DNA of 64,000 bases from Triatoma infestans (GCA_011037195.1 JAAEAF010002374.1:83625-147624), one strand, 5' to 3'. Positions 44,940 through 58,102 are shown, numbered from the stretch's first letter. The notes: generated from the sequence alone by a model not told the origin. Numbers and translations: made by a program.

Positions 44940-46345
44940 TTAATTCCACAGTATCTTAATCGGAAAATAATTTTCCCATTTATTGAAATGTGTTAAAAGC
45001 AATATAGCATGGAATACATTTTCTTTCTTCAAAATACAAATCTGTTCAAAAATATGTTTACTTATTTGATGCACAAATTGAGCAGGCATTTGTTCAACAT
45101 CTAGACTCATTAAATTGACTAGAAATTGTAACTTTATAGGGTACAATCTAACGAAATCTAAACCTTCTTGATGACAAGTTCGGCATATATTGGCAATAAA
45201 GTTCAGAATAATTTCTAAAATAGCTTTTCGATTTTTAACAATTAACAGCATTTGATTCATTAAGGATGTTAAAATGCAAAATAATTTTGGAGATGTACTA
45301 CACCAAGAAACCCAATGTTTGCTTCTGTCAGAGTTCCAAAATTGAATTTCTCCTCTGGCATTATTACATCGCTCCGTATATAGTCCAATAATGTGTAATT
45401 CTAACTGGGTTGAATCTAGTGTTATGATTTCTTCAATTAAATCAACTGGAAACAATGGAAAATCTATAAAAAAAAAAAATAAATAAATAAAAGTACAAAT
45501 TAGGTCCAAACTGTCAGAAAGGAATCTTTGGAAGTAGAAAGTGTTTTGCAAAAATGACAGGTAAATAAAGTAATAATGAAATACATATTAGGGCAAACAT
45601 TCATATCAAACAAACTTATCTTACTTTTATGGGTAAACAGCTTATTAAATGTCAACAATTTCCTCTTAAAATTCATCTTTAGTGCTGCATGTAAAAGAGT
45701 TCTTAAAGTTTCTGAAACGTCAAACGTTAAATGAGGGTAACTTAGCAAAGCCTCAACAGCATTTATACAATCATCTGATTGCATTGCAAAGGAAACATTA
45801 AAATTACTGATTCTTAGAATACTGGCTAATTTTTCTTGAGGCGTGAGTAATGATAAGCATCCTTCCTTCGGCTCACCATAACAAATAAATTTCAAACCGT
45901 TCTGGAAAAAACGAAAATTACATAGCAATTTATTATCTACACAAAAATTGTATGAATGTGTTTCTTCCATGCTATTAGAGATCAAACAGTGTAAACATTA
46001 GTTAATTTACTTTTTATGTTAATAAGTTTTCAAGTTGAAAATACTAATTCTCAACAGTTACTTATAAGTATTTTGTAACTATTATCCAATCGATCAGCTG
46101 CTTCTCTTCAGCTTCTTTTAATTATTTCTAATAGTGAAGTTGAGTTGGGCTATCACCACTCAACTGACTCCTAGTTTCGAAATTAAACGTTTTGAAATAA
46201 AAACTTAATTTTAAATACTAACAATGTAAACTGTGAGGTCATCTTGATCTTTACTTTCTATAGCATCAATGATGTACTCACATAATTTTAGAATGTTTAT
46301 TTGAGAAGAGAGACCTTCCATTGTAAAAAGTATACAAATCTTCAT
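44940..46345 (-). CDS. Unidentified alpha-helical protein, three exons
   Basis: Exons on the - strand: 46345-46223, 45901-45625, 45463-44940. Donors are GTTAGT and GTAAGA, acceptors are TTTTTTCCAG and TTTTTTTATAG, and phases match (0, then 1). The product is about 307 residues, mostly leucine-rich helices with hydrophobic heptad-like runs ('LLSYPHLTFDVSETLRTLLH', 'FCILTSLMNQMLLIVKNRKA', 'FLVNLMSLDVEQMPAQFVHQ'), as in armadillo/HEAT-type proteins. I do not recognise the family. The start is uncertain: ATG 46345 (MKICILFTMEGLSS) has an upstream in-frame stop, ATG 46321 is also possible, and an acceptor-like AAG lies between them, so further 5' exons may exist. It diverges from BRCA2, whose start is 1.4 kb away. 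Confidence 0.6.
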
Positions 46346-47733
46346 AAAATAAATTTAGTTTAAAAGAAATTGTTAGTATTAGACACCCTTGAGCGACACA
46401 ATTTTGCTACTGGAAAATACTTGATCTCTTTCAACTGTTTTGTTCTTATTCTAGTCATATAATTCCATAACTCTGGAATCCCGAGCATTTCACATGGAGA
46501 ATAAATATCCAGAAGGACACTAGTTGAAAAAGTTAATTACTTTTTCTTGTCTTTACAAAACAATGTTATTCATTCAATTACCACTCAGCAAATATATTTC
46601 TCGTGTATTTGTATTTTCATTGAAATTTTGCAATACACTTGAAATGACATAACCTATAACAGTTAGGTTGTAACAATGTTATAAATAAGCGCCAATCTTC
46701 AAAGTTCAGACATAATGCAACCCAGTTCATTCTGATTTCAGGTAGTGTTGATAAGTTGATTATTTCAAATATATTAGTGAACTAATTTCGAGATATCTTT
46801 CATAAAAGTCTGCTCAACATTGATTAAATTAAATACTAGGTAAATTTACTTGTCTAGTATTGTTACTTTAATTGGAAGATATTAAAACAGCAAGTTATTC
46901 ATTTAAGTATTACGTACTTTAAAGATAAAATCATGATAGTTACTAAATTTAGAAATCTTTTCAATTCCAAGTGTAAATTGTTATTCTGTATTCTTAAATT
47001 ATGACCTAATATCTTTAGCACATGGAATATGACAGCATCATTATAAAATTTTAGTTTTTAATTAAAAGATTTAGAAGAATTAAATACTTTAAGAAACACG
47101 TGGTAATAGGTTGTGGTTGAAATCGTATTTTTTGTTTATTATTAGTGAAATATTGGAAGTGCTGTAGAATAGCACATGATTCATATAATTTAATATATTA
47201 TCTAAATAATGTAGTGTTATGGGTCTGTTCTCATTTATATCAATTCCATTGTTTGAATATCCTTTGATTGTTAATTACAGAGTTGATGGGGATACTTGTC
47301 ATTTCTATTCGGCCTGATGAATCGGTCAAAGCTGGGCTATCTAAGCAAAGCCTCTTCAAAAGAAGTCGTCAACAAAAATAGAAAATCTAGGATATAAATC
47401 GGTAGTGAAAGAATTTCCATGATAAAAGTATGAATTAAGTCCCATTGATTGGGTTAATGAAAGAACCAATTTCTTATGAACGTTTGTCCAGTTTGATTTT
47501 CTAAAGACAAGATTCAGTGGATGAAGACTATAGTGAATAGGTTCTATTTGAACTAAGAATGTATGTATATTAATTGATATTTTGTTCGCATAATGAATAT
47601 AAGAAAACAAATATCCTAAATCTTCATAATTTACATGGCTTGGCTTATAGACCTTATGATTTTAAAAGTTTTGTAAACGATTAATTTTACTACGTTCATA
47701 GATCATATTTTCGCTTCAAAGAAGGAAGTAAAA
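46346..47733. other. Divergent intergenic region between the helical gene and BRCA2
   Basis: 1.4 kb of AT-rich sequence with no DR copy and no recognised motif. It probably contains both promoters, and may contain untranslated or short coding first exons of BRCA2. Two acceptor-like sites precede the BRCA2 ATG (TTCATAG at about 47702 and TTCAAAG at 47721). Confidence 0.4.
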
Positions 47734-50700
47734 ATGAATAATAGTATTGAAAGAGCTAAGTTACTTTATTCAGTAAAAGAACATTTGTCATTGAAAGATG
47801 CTGAAAGACAGGATAAGTCTGTTACAATTAATGATATATTAAAATCTGTGCAAATTTTAGAAGATGCTGATACAACAGTTAATAATAAAAGTAACAAAAC
47901 AAATTTTGGTAGTATATCCAATCAGTTCATTAAGTTAAGTACTCTCAGTAGTTTCAAGAAGATTCCGATCAATGTTCCTAAAACATCTTTTTCTGATATG
48001 CCTTCATGTTCCAAAAAAGATCCTCAAAACGGCCTAGGCAGTGAGAGTAGAATTGATAGAGCTAGTTTTAATAATTTTCCATTAATTGAAAAAAATGATG
48101 AAAGGGAGATTTATACAGATTGCGAAATTCAAGAAATTAATTCCAAGAAATGTAAACAGATATTTAATTCAGATGAAAATACTGATGATAATCATCTAAC
48201 CAGACACATTGGAGATATGCAGGAAGAAAAGGACTTAAATAGCGTTAACGAAGGAACTCTACAAAATTGCAGTAATGAGTTATATCAACAAATATTCGCA
48301 ATTAACCATGAAAATCAAACAGATATTTTTGAAAAAGATAATAAACAATTACATCAGAAAAATGTGTGGGATACAACAAGTACGGAAAATTCAGAACAGT
48401 TGCTATTAGGAACTTTAACAACTAGTGACAAAAAAGCCTGTAATAATGATATTCTGCATCGTAAAATATTATCTCAGATATCTGCTTCTTCATCAGAAGA
48501 CAATAACATTATGAAAGATAAACATGTAGAAGGTCATGCAAAGAGTTCTTCTTCACCGTTGAAAGTAGAAAATGAACTCAATGGATTCACTTATACGCAG
48601 CTATTTAATGATGATTTAACATATTTTATGAATAATGTAGAAGAACAAAATTCATCAAAACCTAACGACTTAGATAAATGTTCCGGCCCTCTAGAAGTTT
48701 TAAGTAGGAACAAACAGAAATATATAAATTTAATTCAGCCGGCTCCAAACAGTGATGTTTTCGGTGACACTTCAGAAAAACAAAAATTATCAGTTATTCA
48801 GAGAAGTGAACCAATGGATGATATTACTTCAGAAATTTCACTAGTTGATAATAAAGAAAAAAACAAGCTAACTTATGATGCATTCGATTTGAATCCCAAA
48901 AGGGATGTCTTTTCTACCGCCAGTGGAAAAACAGTACATGTAGACTCTAAAAGTTTAGATAAAGTTAGATTGCTATTTATTGATGATGCTGAGAATTCAA
49001 ATGCTTTTGTTGCAAACAAAAAGGAAAAATTACAAAAAAAATGCCCTAAGGATGCAGAGATACAATTAGAGGAGTCGAAAAATATGTATATGATAGCATC
49101 AGGAAACCCTGTTGAAGAAATAAAGAACGAAAGTTCAAACAAGATTAGACAAAATTTACTTAAAGATTATGTTAATGATACGAGTGATGGTTTAGTCAGT
49201 GACAAAGACAATTCTCCAAAAAATACGTTAAAACAGCATGATGCTCAATTATCTAAAATCATACCGTTTTCATTCACAACAGCTGGTGGTAAATCCGTTA
49301 AAATTGATTCTAAAAATTTGGATAATGTTAGACTGCTGTTTAATGAAGATCTGGAAAGAGCAATGCATATTACAGTTGATCAAACTAAGAGTTCCATATT
49401 TGGGCAGCTTCAAAAAGGAATTGAACCATTTAGAGATAAAGGGAAATCGGTTGAGGTGAATTCTGAAAGCTTAGATAAAGCTAGACCTAACCAAAATCCT
49501 GAAATCTTGGATGATGTTAAAAAAACCTGCACTTTAATTAAAAATGTTAACGAACAGAAGCAGCTAGATAATGCTCAATTATCTAAAATTACACCGTTCT
49601 CCTTCACAACAGCTGGTGGAAAATCCGTTAAAATTGATTCTAAAAATTTGGATAAAGTTAGACTGTTGTTTAATGAAGAACTGGAAAGAGCAATGCATGT
49701 TACAGTTGATCAAACTAAGAGTTCCATATTTGGGCAGCTTCAAAAAGAAACTGAACCATTTAGAGGTAAAGGGAAATCGGTTGAGGAGAATTCTGAAAGT
49801 TTAGATGATGCTAGATTATTACTTAACCAAAACCCTGAAATTATGGATGATGCTAAAAAAAATTGCACTTTAATTAAAAATGTTAGCGATCAGAAGCAGC
49901 TAGATATTTCTAAAAGTACACCATTTGCCTTTTCTACTGCCGGAGGGAAATCTGTTAAAATTGATTCCAAAAGTCTAGATAAAGCTAGATTGTTATTTGA
50001 TGATGATGGTGAAGACAACTTAATCCTTAAAGCTTGTCAGAATAACACTAATTTATTAAAACTCGATAAACAGCAGCAACGAAAAGAGACTAAACTATTT
50101 AACTTTTCTACAGCTAAATCAGGAAAATCTGTAAATATAGAATCGAAAAGCTTAGAAGATGTTAAATTATTATGTAATGATGACGCTCAAAATATTGAAG
50201 CTGTTACAAGTATGATAGATCACACTTGGTTGGCGGATAATCTGGAAAAAGGGAGTGAAAGAGAATTGAAAATCGAAGTTTTTTCTAAAAGTATACCACT
50301 TTTCTTGCCTACAGCTGGTGGCAGATTAGTTGAACTTGAATCAAAAAGCGTAGACAAAGCTAGAATGTTGTTTAGTGATAATATAGATAACATAGCATGC
50401 CTTGAGGACCCTCTATTATTAAAAAAGATTGAGAGAGCTCAAAGACAGGATATTGAACAAGGTGGACTGGTTAAAGCTGATAACGAGTCTTTTAAAGAGT
50501 TTTCTAAAGTTTCTGATAGTATTAAAACATTAAGCAAAGGTTGTAAGGAAGATAAATTAGTGTCTACATTCAAATCAGGCGATGTGTCAACTATTAATAT
50601 GAAGAAAAAAAATTCACATTTATCAGAGGGAACGCCATTTATGTTTTCTACTGCTAGTGGAAAAGCAATAAATGTTGACTCGAAGAGCCTAGAAAAAGTT

Positions 50701-53700
50701 AGGTTATTATTTAAAGATGAAGAAGGAAATTCTTTAGAAAGTGAAAATATTAATGATAAATCATTAATAATTAATGAGACTGAACCGTTTGTCTTTTCCT
50801 CTGCTAGTGGGAAAACTGTTACGGCAGGCAGACAAATTTTAGATGAAGTCAAATTTCTAAATAGGGATGATGCTGAAAAAATATTTGATATTTCGAGCTA
50901 TCATAATCTACCAACTGCCTTTTCATTTGCCAGTGGCAAATCGGTAAAAGTTGACCCTGGAAGTCTTTCCAAAGTTAGTTCATTATCTGAAGTTGAACCT
51001 ATAGATGAAACTGATTTTTCATTAAAAACCGGTGATACGTCAACAAGAAATAATCTTGAAACAAATAAGCCAGTTTTATTTAAAAAGGAGCAACCGCCGA
51101 AACCAGCAAATACAATCTTACAATCTTGTTTTCGTATCACTCATGAGGATATTGATGATTTGGCTGCAGCCGATTTGGAAAAATTTAATACTTTGCAAAA
51201 TGTAAAGATTAATTCAAAAGAATTACTTGCTAATCGCGCGTCAGACAATGAAGATCAGTTGAGTACAGTTTCTAGACTCTCTGTTAATAGAGCTTTGTTT
51301 AAAGAAATGCCAGCACAAGAATTAATTGTAGTAAATAGTGAGAGTAGATGTGATGATAATCCAGTTTCACTTAACAGAGATGATGATACACATGTGCCTG
51401 TCCTTAATATTCTGGAGAAAAATTATTCAGCTGCCAAGAATGGAGATATTTTTGGCAATAACAGTATAAATTGTATTATGTTACTTCTTAATGAAGAAAC
51501 AAATACTAGAGACTCAAAAGAACGAAATCAAGATCATTTGAAATTTATGTCCGACAATAATAAAAGTGACTGTTACTTAAAAGATCCAGAATACAGTAAC
51601 ATAATGGGTGTCAATGATAGAAACAATGATTCCTTAGTAGCAGATGTCCAGGTAAACTTTGAATATCCTGAAAAAGAGGCAATTGTTCCGAATCGCTTTC
51701 AAAATGAAGGAACTGCTAGCAATATTCATAAAGAAAAATCAAAAGCACCCGATGAGAAGATAACCTTGGAAGAAGTAAGGAATAGAAAATCTATAGTTTC
51801 TGATACATATTCAGATAGTGAAAATACTCAGATGAGTGGAATGTCTCTGTTCCATGAAGTCTCAGAAAGTGCAGCTGCTTTGTTGGTTGATGAACAGCAT
51901 AATGGAACTTGGCGGACTCGTGGTATTGTAACAAGTCCTTCAATGTGTGCTGAACGAATGAGACCAAATGTATCTATTGTATCTCTAAACGATAGTCAAA
52001 ATCCTGGGTTTACCACCATTACAAGTCAAATGTGCAATCTTGCTTATACTCCTTCCCGAGTAAAAATTTCAGAAAAGAGAAAAATTTATGGAGAAGATAA
52101 ATACTACGAATATAAAAAACCTAAAGTAGAATTGCTTTCAAAACAACAAATTGAAGAAGTATGTTATAAGTCTCACCAACTGCAAAAGGAAATAATTAAT
52201 CAAAAGTTTAAAACTGTTATTAAGCCAGAAGCTGGATTGCTTTTTATTAAAAAGCAAGAGAGGGACAGGCTTTCTTTAAAAAACATGGTTGGAGGACTTC
52301 GCCCTAAGATATATACAGAAGAACAGGTATGAAGGTCACTATAAAATAATTTTCTTTAATCTAGTAACTCAAAATTTTGACAAAACTTATACCATCCTAA
52401 TTGCAGATTTTTACTTTCTCTTATTTCAGTTGTTAACATTTGGTTTGAAAAAAGAAGTAATTCGCACATCAGCACATAATTCTTCCTTGTATCAGTTTGA
52501 TGGGAAACATTATTCGGAGTAAGATAATTATTATTTAAGAAAAATATGTCTTTGACAAAATTTATTTATTTCTAGAAATTGAGATGTAATTGTTATTCCA
52601 GGGAAGATATTGACTTTTTTTCCAAAGGCCTCCGAGTTGGGAAAGAAAGTTATCTTCTTTTCAGATCAGATTCAAAAGCAGGTTTAACCGAAATACAGCA
52701 GTGTTTCCTTGCTAGCCCAGGGGTAGATCCAAAATTGCTTCCTGATGAATGGGTTGCCAATCATTACCGGTGGATTGTTTGGAAGCTTGCCAGCATGGAA
52801 AAGTCTTTCCCAGAAATATTTGGCGGAAGGTATTGCTTTACATTATTTGTTTATAATTTTGATAAAAAAATATTACAATGCAAATATAATCAAGTATGGT
52901 GCATTTACATATTATTTCTTTATTAAGCATATTTCATTTTTAGATGCTTGAATCCGGAAAACATTTTACAACAATTAAAGTATAGATATGATCGAGAAAT
53001 AGATCGGGCTCAACGTTCTGCTTTTAAAAAAATTTCCGAAGGCGATGAATCAGCTTCTAGATTGTTCATTTGTTGTGTTGCCGCAGTTCGAAATGTTAGT
53101 AATTAATGAACAGTGTTCTTACAATTTTTGTGGAAGTTGAAACTAGATAGGGCGTAAATAAGTTTGTTGTAATTGCTGAAGTACCCATTAGAGGAAGTGA
53201 TCTAGCCACAACTTAGTAGATCCTGGCATCTCGACGTGAACAATACTTATGCTGACTCAACAGATACAGTTACATATGACAGCTTAATAGAATCGAATTC
53301 TTCTAACTCACGAACATATTTTTACTGATGAAAATTATTTAAAAAAAAAAAACTTTCACATTTGCAGTTATAACATATCCCATTTTGTTAAATTATAAAA
53401 ACCTTTTGTGGAACACCCATACGATTATTTTTTTACTGAATTTCCGAACTTCCTGTAAATAAATTATCTTCAGATTTTTAATTGCCCTTAATATTATACA
53501 GCCAGCATTTAAGAGGAGAGCCTAACTCTCCTAAAATTTTCCTGGATAACTATTTCAAAACAGATGATATTGTGCCAAGTTTAGAGGAAACCACTAGAGT
53601 ATTTTTTTGATGAAATCATGAAAAACAGAAAATATTCAGAAAGTCCACGTTGGATCGTTAGATTTTGACTGATACTTTCAACAGGTTCGCCTTCAGTTTC

Positions 53701-56410
53701 CCGTTTTTAGAAATGAATTTAATAATTACTGTGATGTAACTATGATTCGGAATATCAAGTTTACTCAAGATTGAGCAAATAAATATTTGTTTTCCAGAAT
53801 GATTCAGAAATTGATGAGTCAACTTATGATTTGGAATTGACTGATGGGTGGTACAGCTTGTGGACATCAGTTGATCAAGAAATGATAAGCCTTATAAACA
53901 AGGGAAAGGTATGCGTAGGCAGCAAGCTTGCAATAATGGGAGCGGAATCAATAAACCCAGATCAAATATGTGATCCGCTGAAAGTAAATATTTCATCTTA
54001 TGAGAATATCTCAACACAAAAAAGGACAGACATCATACAATTTCTTCTTTGGAAATAAAATTTCATCAACTTTTTTTTATTTGTAAGGTTGTAAAGGAAT
54101 GTCGTTTGAAAGTTTGTACAAATTCATGTCGACGAGCAAGATGGGATGCAAAACTGGGCTTCGTGAATTCTCGTTGTCTTTCATCTATACAATTGGGCTA
54201 TGTGTTACCACATGGAGGAGTGGTAGGGAAGACAAGTGCGCTAGTAGCTAGAGTTTACCCACTTCTTCACATGACTAAGGATTCAGAAGGAAAAACAGGT
54301 AAGAAAGAATTTTTTTAATTGTAATACATGTATGTAAAAATTGCGTATTTATTTAATTTAAAGAGATATTTAATAAGGCAGGGAAATTGAAGGAAATGTA
54401 TATTCTTTATTCCGGTTTTACCTTTAGTTTTCGCTGTTTTTATCTTTTTCCAGTTTTTAGAAATGAACGAACTCAGTCTGTTGAAGAGGCTAGATATGAA
54501 AAAATATATAATGAAAAAGCTGAGGAATTGTATGAACAAGTTTGGAGAGAGGTAACTGTGCTTTCCTAACTTCAGTTTTAATGAAGATGTACATTTTGTA
54601 GTTTATTATCTGTTATAGGTAGAACAAAAATATAAAAAAACCATAGATGTTGGAATGTATTCTTCTAAAGATTTAAAGACTCTTAGTCAACCTGACGTAT
54701 TGTGGAATATAATTGAACAAACATGTGATCCTGCGACAGAGGTTAGTGCCGTTTTTCTTAATTGCCAAAAATATTCATTGAAATCCTCGACATAACTCTG
54801 GAAAACATAATTTACGATTTTTTCCTATCCATTGTTTTGTGTTATAAACTTTTCCTTTTCTTACGTTTAAGACATTTAATATAATTTATTACCAATTTAT
54901 CAACCTGATTAGCACTTCTATTTTTGTTATCTGTACTTCTTTGATGTATACAATTTTTTTATTTATTTTTCATTAATTATTATTGTTTCTTAAAGGGGTT
55001 GTTGAGTAATGAACAGTTAAAGTTAGTGGCTGACTACCGAGAACACATTTTATCAAAAATGAGGCAAGAAGTTCAAGACGTAGTAAAAGTCAAAATGAGA
55101 GATATATTACCTGAACGCCATATAATAAAGTTGCTGAAGGTTCATAGAAAGTAAATTAATTATGCACTTGGCTGTTTTTGCAATAAATTAGAAATTTTTT
55201 GTTTGTTTTGTTTAGGTTCGACTAGTTGATTGTGAAAAAGAAATTGAAGCTTTGTTAACAATTTGGCGCCCAACTGAAGAAATTTGCAGTATTCTAAAAG
55301 AAAAGAAAATTATTTCTTTTACCCATTTATATGCTTCTGGTACTAGGTAAATAGTACAAAATTATATTTTTTCCAAAGTGATTCCATGCTATTCATTTTT
55401 TATTTTCGCAGCCAATGTATTTACATAGAATTTATTTAAAGAGAGCGAGTTCTACAGTTGACGAACACTCGTCAGACAAGATATCAAGAAGTTAGTAGTT
55501 TTGCAAGTAACAAATTTCTGCGAAGAGTAACTTGCCTCTCTGAATTAAAACCACATGGTGTAACTAGACCTGTAGGATTTCTATCAAGTGAAATAGATGT
55601 CGTAGGAATTGTAATTTACATTAAGCATCCAGATCATCCCAAAGGACTTACAATAGTTTATCTCACCAATTTAGAAGGAGAATATATTGCCATTTCTTTT
55701 TGGACATCATTAAAAGTACGTATAAATAATTTTTAGAGTAGAAAAGTTATATTATTAAATACATTATATATAATTTTAAAATGACTCATAGCAATTTTCT
55801 CAATTTATTTTATTTAAGTTATTTGGATATGAAGATATATTAACAGAAAATTCCTTGGTGTGCTGTTATAACTTGCAATGGCGCACAGGTTCTGGTGCAT
55901 GGAGGATTCCAAATGTATTTGCCACAGAGTTATCACTTTTTACACAACTTCCAAAACTTTCACATTTAGAGCATGAATTTTCCAAAATAAAATCACTTCT
56001 TTTGTTCAAGGTATTCGATAAATAATATATTTCCTTATTATTAAGATTAGCCAACCACTAAAATCAAAATCAGCATTTGTATGTTCTAGAAAACAACCGA
56101 TCTAATAGCAGAACACAAATTACAGTTGTTGACAATGTTAAAAAAACGAGAATACTCGAGCGTTGGAAGTAGCCCTTCGGGTGGACTAATGGAATATGTA
56201 TCAACTTCTGAGAATCAGGAAGATATCACTCCTGTCCAGAAAAAGATTAGAAAACTTAGTAATTATGGGCGACCACCTCCATTGGCGCCTCTTCCGCTTT
56301 TTTCAAAAAGCCCTGAAGTTCTTAGCGACTTCAGGTCTCCATGTAGAGTTCGAGGCAGCCATAAATTAGGTAGCAGCCCTCTAAGTTTGCTAGAGTCTGA
56401 TAAATCGTAG
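47734..56410 (+). CDS. BRCA2: BRCA2, breast cancer type 2 susceptibility protein homologue
   Basis: Loads RAD51 onto single-stranded DNA in homologous recombination in the nucleus. Exons: 47734-52326, 52430-52518, 52602-52829, 52944-53094, 53798-53983, 54088-54298, 54454-54551, 54619-54741, 54996-55139, 55216-55346, 55442-55715, 55819-56010, 56090-56410. All phases match; total about 2246 residues. The large first exon carries about nine BRC-type RAD51-binding repeats (FxTA near residues 393, 514, 624, 733, 791, 858, 971, 1021, 1063). The one at 858 has Leu for the key Phe, and the one at 791 has an extra residue. The DNA-binding domain follows: helical domain ('ANHYRWIVWKLASMEKSFP', 'LKYRYDREIDRAQRSA'), OB1 ('ELTDGWYSLW'), OB2 with 'RARWDAKLGF', a tower-like helical insert after 'FRNER', and OB3 ('VDCEKEIEALLTIWRP', 'SSEIDVVGIVIYIK', 'LQWR'). 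The tail is Pro-rich. The 5' end may extend into earlier exons. Confidence 0.95.
49241..49906 (+). repeat. Tandem duplication of a BRC-repeat unit inside BRCA2
   Basis: 49241-49570 (330 bp) and 49571-49906 (336 bp) are highly similar direct repeats. Each encodes a full BRC repeat plus a degenerate second half-repeat ('GKSVE.NSESLD.AR'). The only length difference is two codons (ARP versus ARLLL). Low divergence compared with the other BRC units points to a recent in-frame duplication. Confidence 0.9.
53095..53797 (+). other. BRCA2 intron with DR scraps
   Basis: The longest intron of the gene (703 bp). 53480-53600 carries reverse-orientation DR interior lines ('CATTTAAGAGGAGAGCCTAAC', 'GTGCCAAGTTTAGAGGAAACC'). 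The splice sites are AAT|GTTAGT and TTTTCCAG. Confidence 0.55.
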
Positions 56411-57106
56411 TATTATTGTTATTAATTTTGTAAAAAATGTAAAATGTTTATACATATCTAATGAATGAGACTATTTTTTAAAATTCATTTTTGTAGTTAA
56501 TTTCCACCAAACTTTTATTAAATACTATAATTTTGTTTATACATTAAAGTTCACTGTGCAAATAATTCCAGTTTCAATATTCAATATTGAATATCAATAT
56601 TTTTATACTGTATTAACTGATACATAATTATGGATAAACAAATGATTATGTAACAATTACCACGAAGTTGTAAAATTAAATTTCTAAGAACTATTTCGGA
56701 GAAATTGATCTGATAACTTTTCTAGTTATTTACATTTGTTAAGTGTCAACGGCAGAAATTTTATATTGTTGCTTTTTGTCATATTGATATGATATTAATA
56801 GAAAATTAATGAAATCTATTTCATTTCAAGTTAAAGCCATTAGATGTAGCTGAATTTGTATTGCGGTTACTGATCTTATGGAGAGTAGGAACTCGATTTT
56901 ATGAAAACATTCAGATTCGATCGGATAGTTTTTTGGCTTTTATCGAAGTTTACATTTTTTAAAGATCACGGCCATATAAATGAAATTATATTTTTATTGC
57001 AGATTATCCTTAAACGTGTTTCAACTTTTTTTAAAATAAAGTACTTAATAATTGATTATATTTTTTTATCTCTGATAGCAGCAATATCAGCCAAGATAAA
57101 AAAAAA
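56411..57106 (+). other. BRCA2 3' UTR and downstream sequence
   Basis: Two ATTAAA hexamers (56517 and 56543) are candidate poly(A) signals. There is no exact AATAAA close by. The rest is AT-rich and unrecognised. Confidence 0.4.
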
Positions 57107-58102
57107 TCTATTGTGAAACACTCACATGACTTTCTCTTACTGTAGTTAATATAATTATAAAATTGACAATTGCTTCAAATTGACAGTTACTTGTCGCGTT
57201 ATTTATTTGTATTAAAAATTCGTAGAGCTGATAAGGCACATGAATCTACCTTGCAGTGCCAAGTTGAGTGATTACATTGTAGTCCAGAAGATAGCGCGAA
57301 CAATATTTACAAACAGCATTTCATAATTAACGTTGCAGTTTCCTCAGAGTTCCCTTAAATAATTTTTCCAGAAAAATATTTTCTATGCTAACTGCATTCC
57401 GGGTGTAAAGAAAATCGTTATCATTTCGAGAGAGTACTAAATATCCTATTATGTAAAGTACTTCGGTTAACAAATTTTCTTCAAATTTGGAATTATACCA
57501 ATGCTGCTATATTATATAGATGATAGAACCAGACATTATACAGAAGCGGTACTTTAGAGTATAGAGGAAAACTTCAAGTAACGTTGTTGCTCCCCCGGAA
57601 CCCCAAAAAACAATATATAAAATGCTTCAAATAAAGGGATAAAAATGTATGTGTCCAGATACTATACGAAGTTAAAGAAAATCGTTGGAGCCATTTTTGA
57701 GAAAAACTGTAGAAACCTTTCGGTAAAATAGCACTTTCGGTTGATTGATCTTATTTTGTCAGATACGCTGGTGTTATCTAAACGGAATATCAAGTTTTGT
57801 TTTTCTTCTCGTTTTATAATTTAAGGCGCGTCAACATCTATGGTCATTGGTGGCGCTCGGAGCCTTCTCATTGCACTGCCAGCCTCCGGAAGGTGTTCTC
57901 TCGTTATAAACAGCACTGTCAATTACCGGACAGTGAGCTGTAGGGGCTCTAGAAAAGAAAATCTAAGGGTAGTAGCGCTGAACTCGAACTCGGACCACCG
58001 CGTAGGAGTTAGTGCAGGGAATCACTAGTCTAATTTCCCTTGAATATCAAGTTTAAGCTTCCTGCTATTTTTCGTTATCAAGATACATTGTTCTCACGTG
58101 AG
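57107..58102 (+). repeat. DR element carrying a SINE insertion
   Basis: The left block is TCTATTGTGAAACACTCACATG followed by ACTTTCTCTTACTG. The interior runs to 'AACGGAATATCAAGTTT' at 57797, where a SINE intervenes. It resumes at 58042 with 'GAATATCAAGTTTAAGCTTCC' and 'CTATTTTTCGTTATCAAGATAC'. The right tip is lost where another repeat begins near 58103. Confidence 0.65.
57798..58041 (-). mobile_element. tRNA-derived SINE with a 13-bp target duplication
   Basis: Flanked on both sides by GAATATCAAGTTT (57785-57797 and 58042-58054). On the - strand it starts with a tRNA-like head: A-box-like TAGACTAGTGA, then GAGTTCGAGTTC as B box. Next comes a body ending GCTCCGAGCGCCA and an A-rich tail facing 57798. 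The body is shared with 32279-32396. Target-primed insertion into a DR copy is clear. Confidence 0.75.

Noticed and set aside
49238..49804. Two similar + strand frames rich in Leu/Lys
   Set aside because: Alternate-frame readings of the duplicated BRC units in BRCA2.
50439..50852. 137-codon open frame on the - strand
   Set aside because: Shadow inside the BRCA2 large exon, which has clear homology on the + strand.
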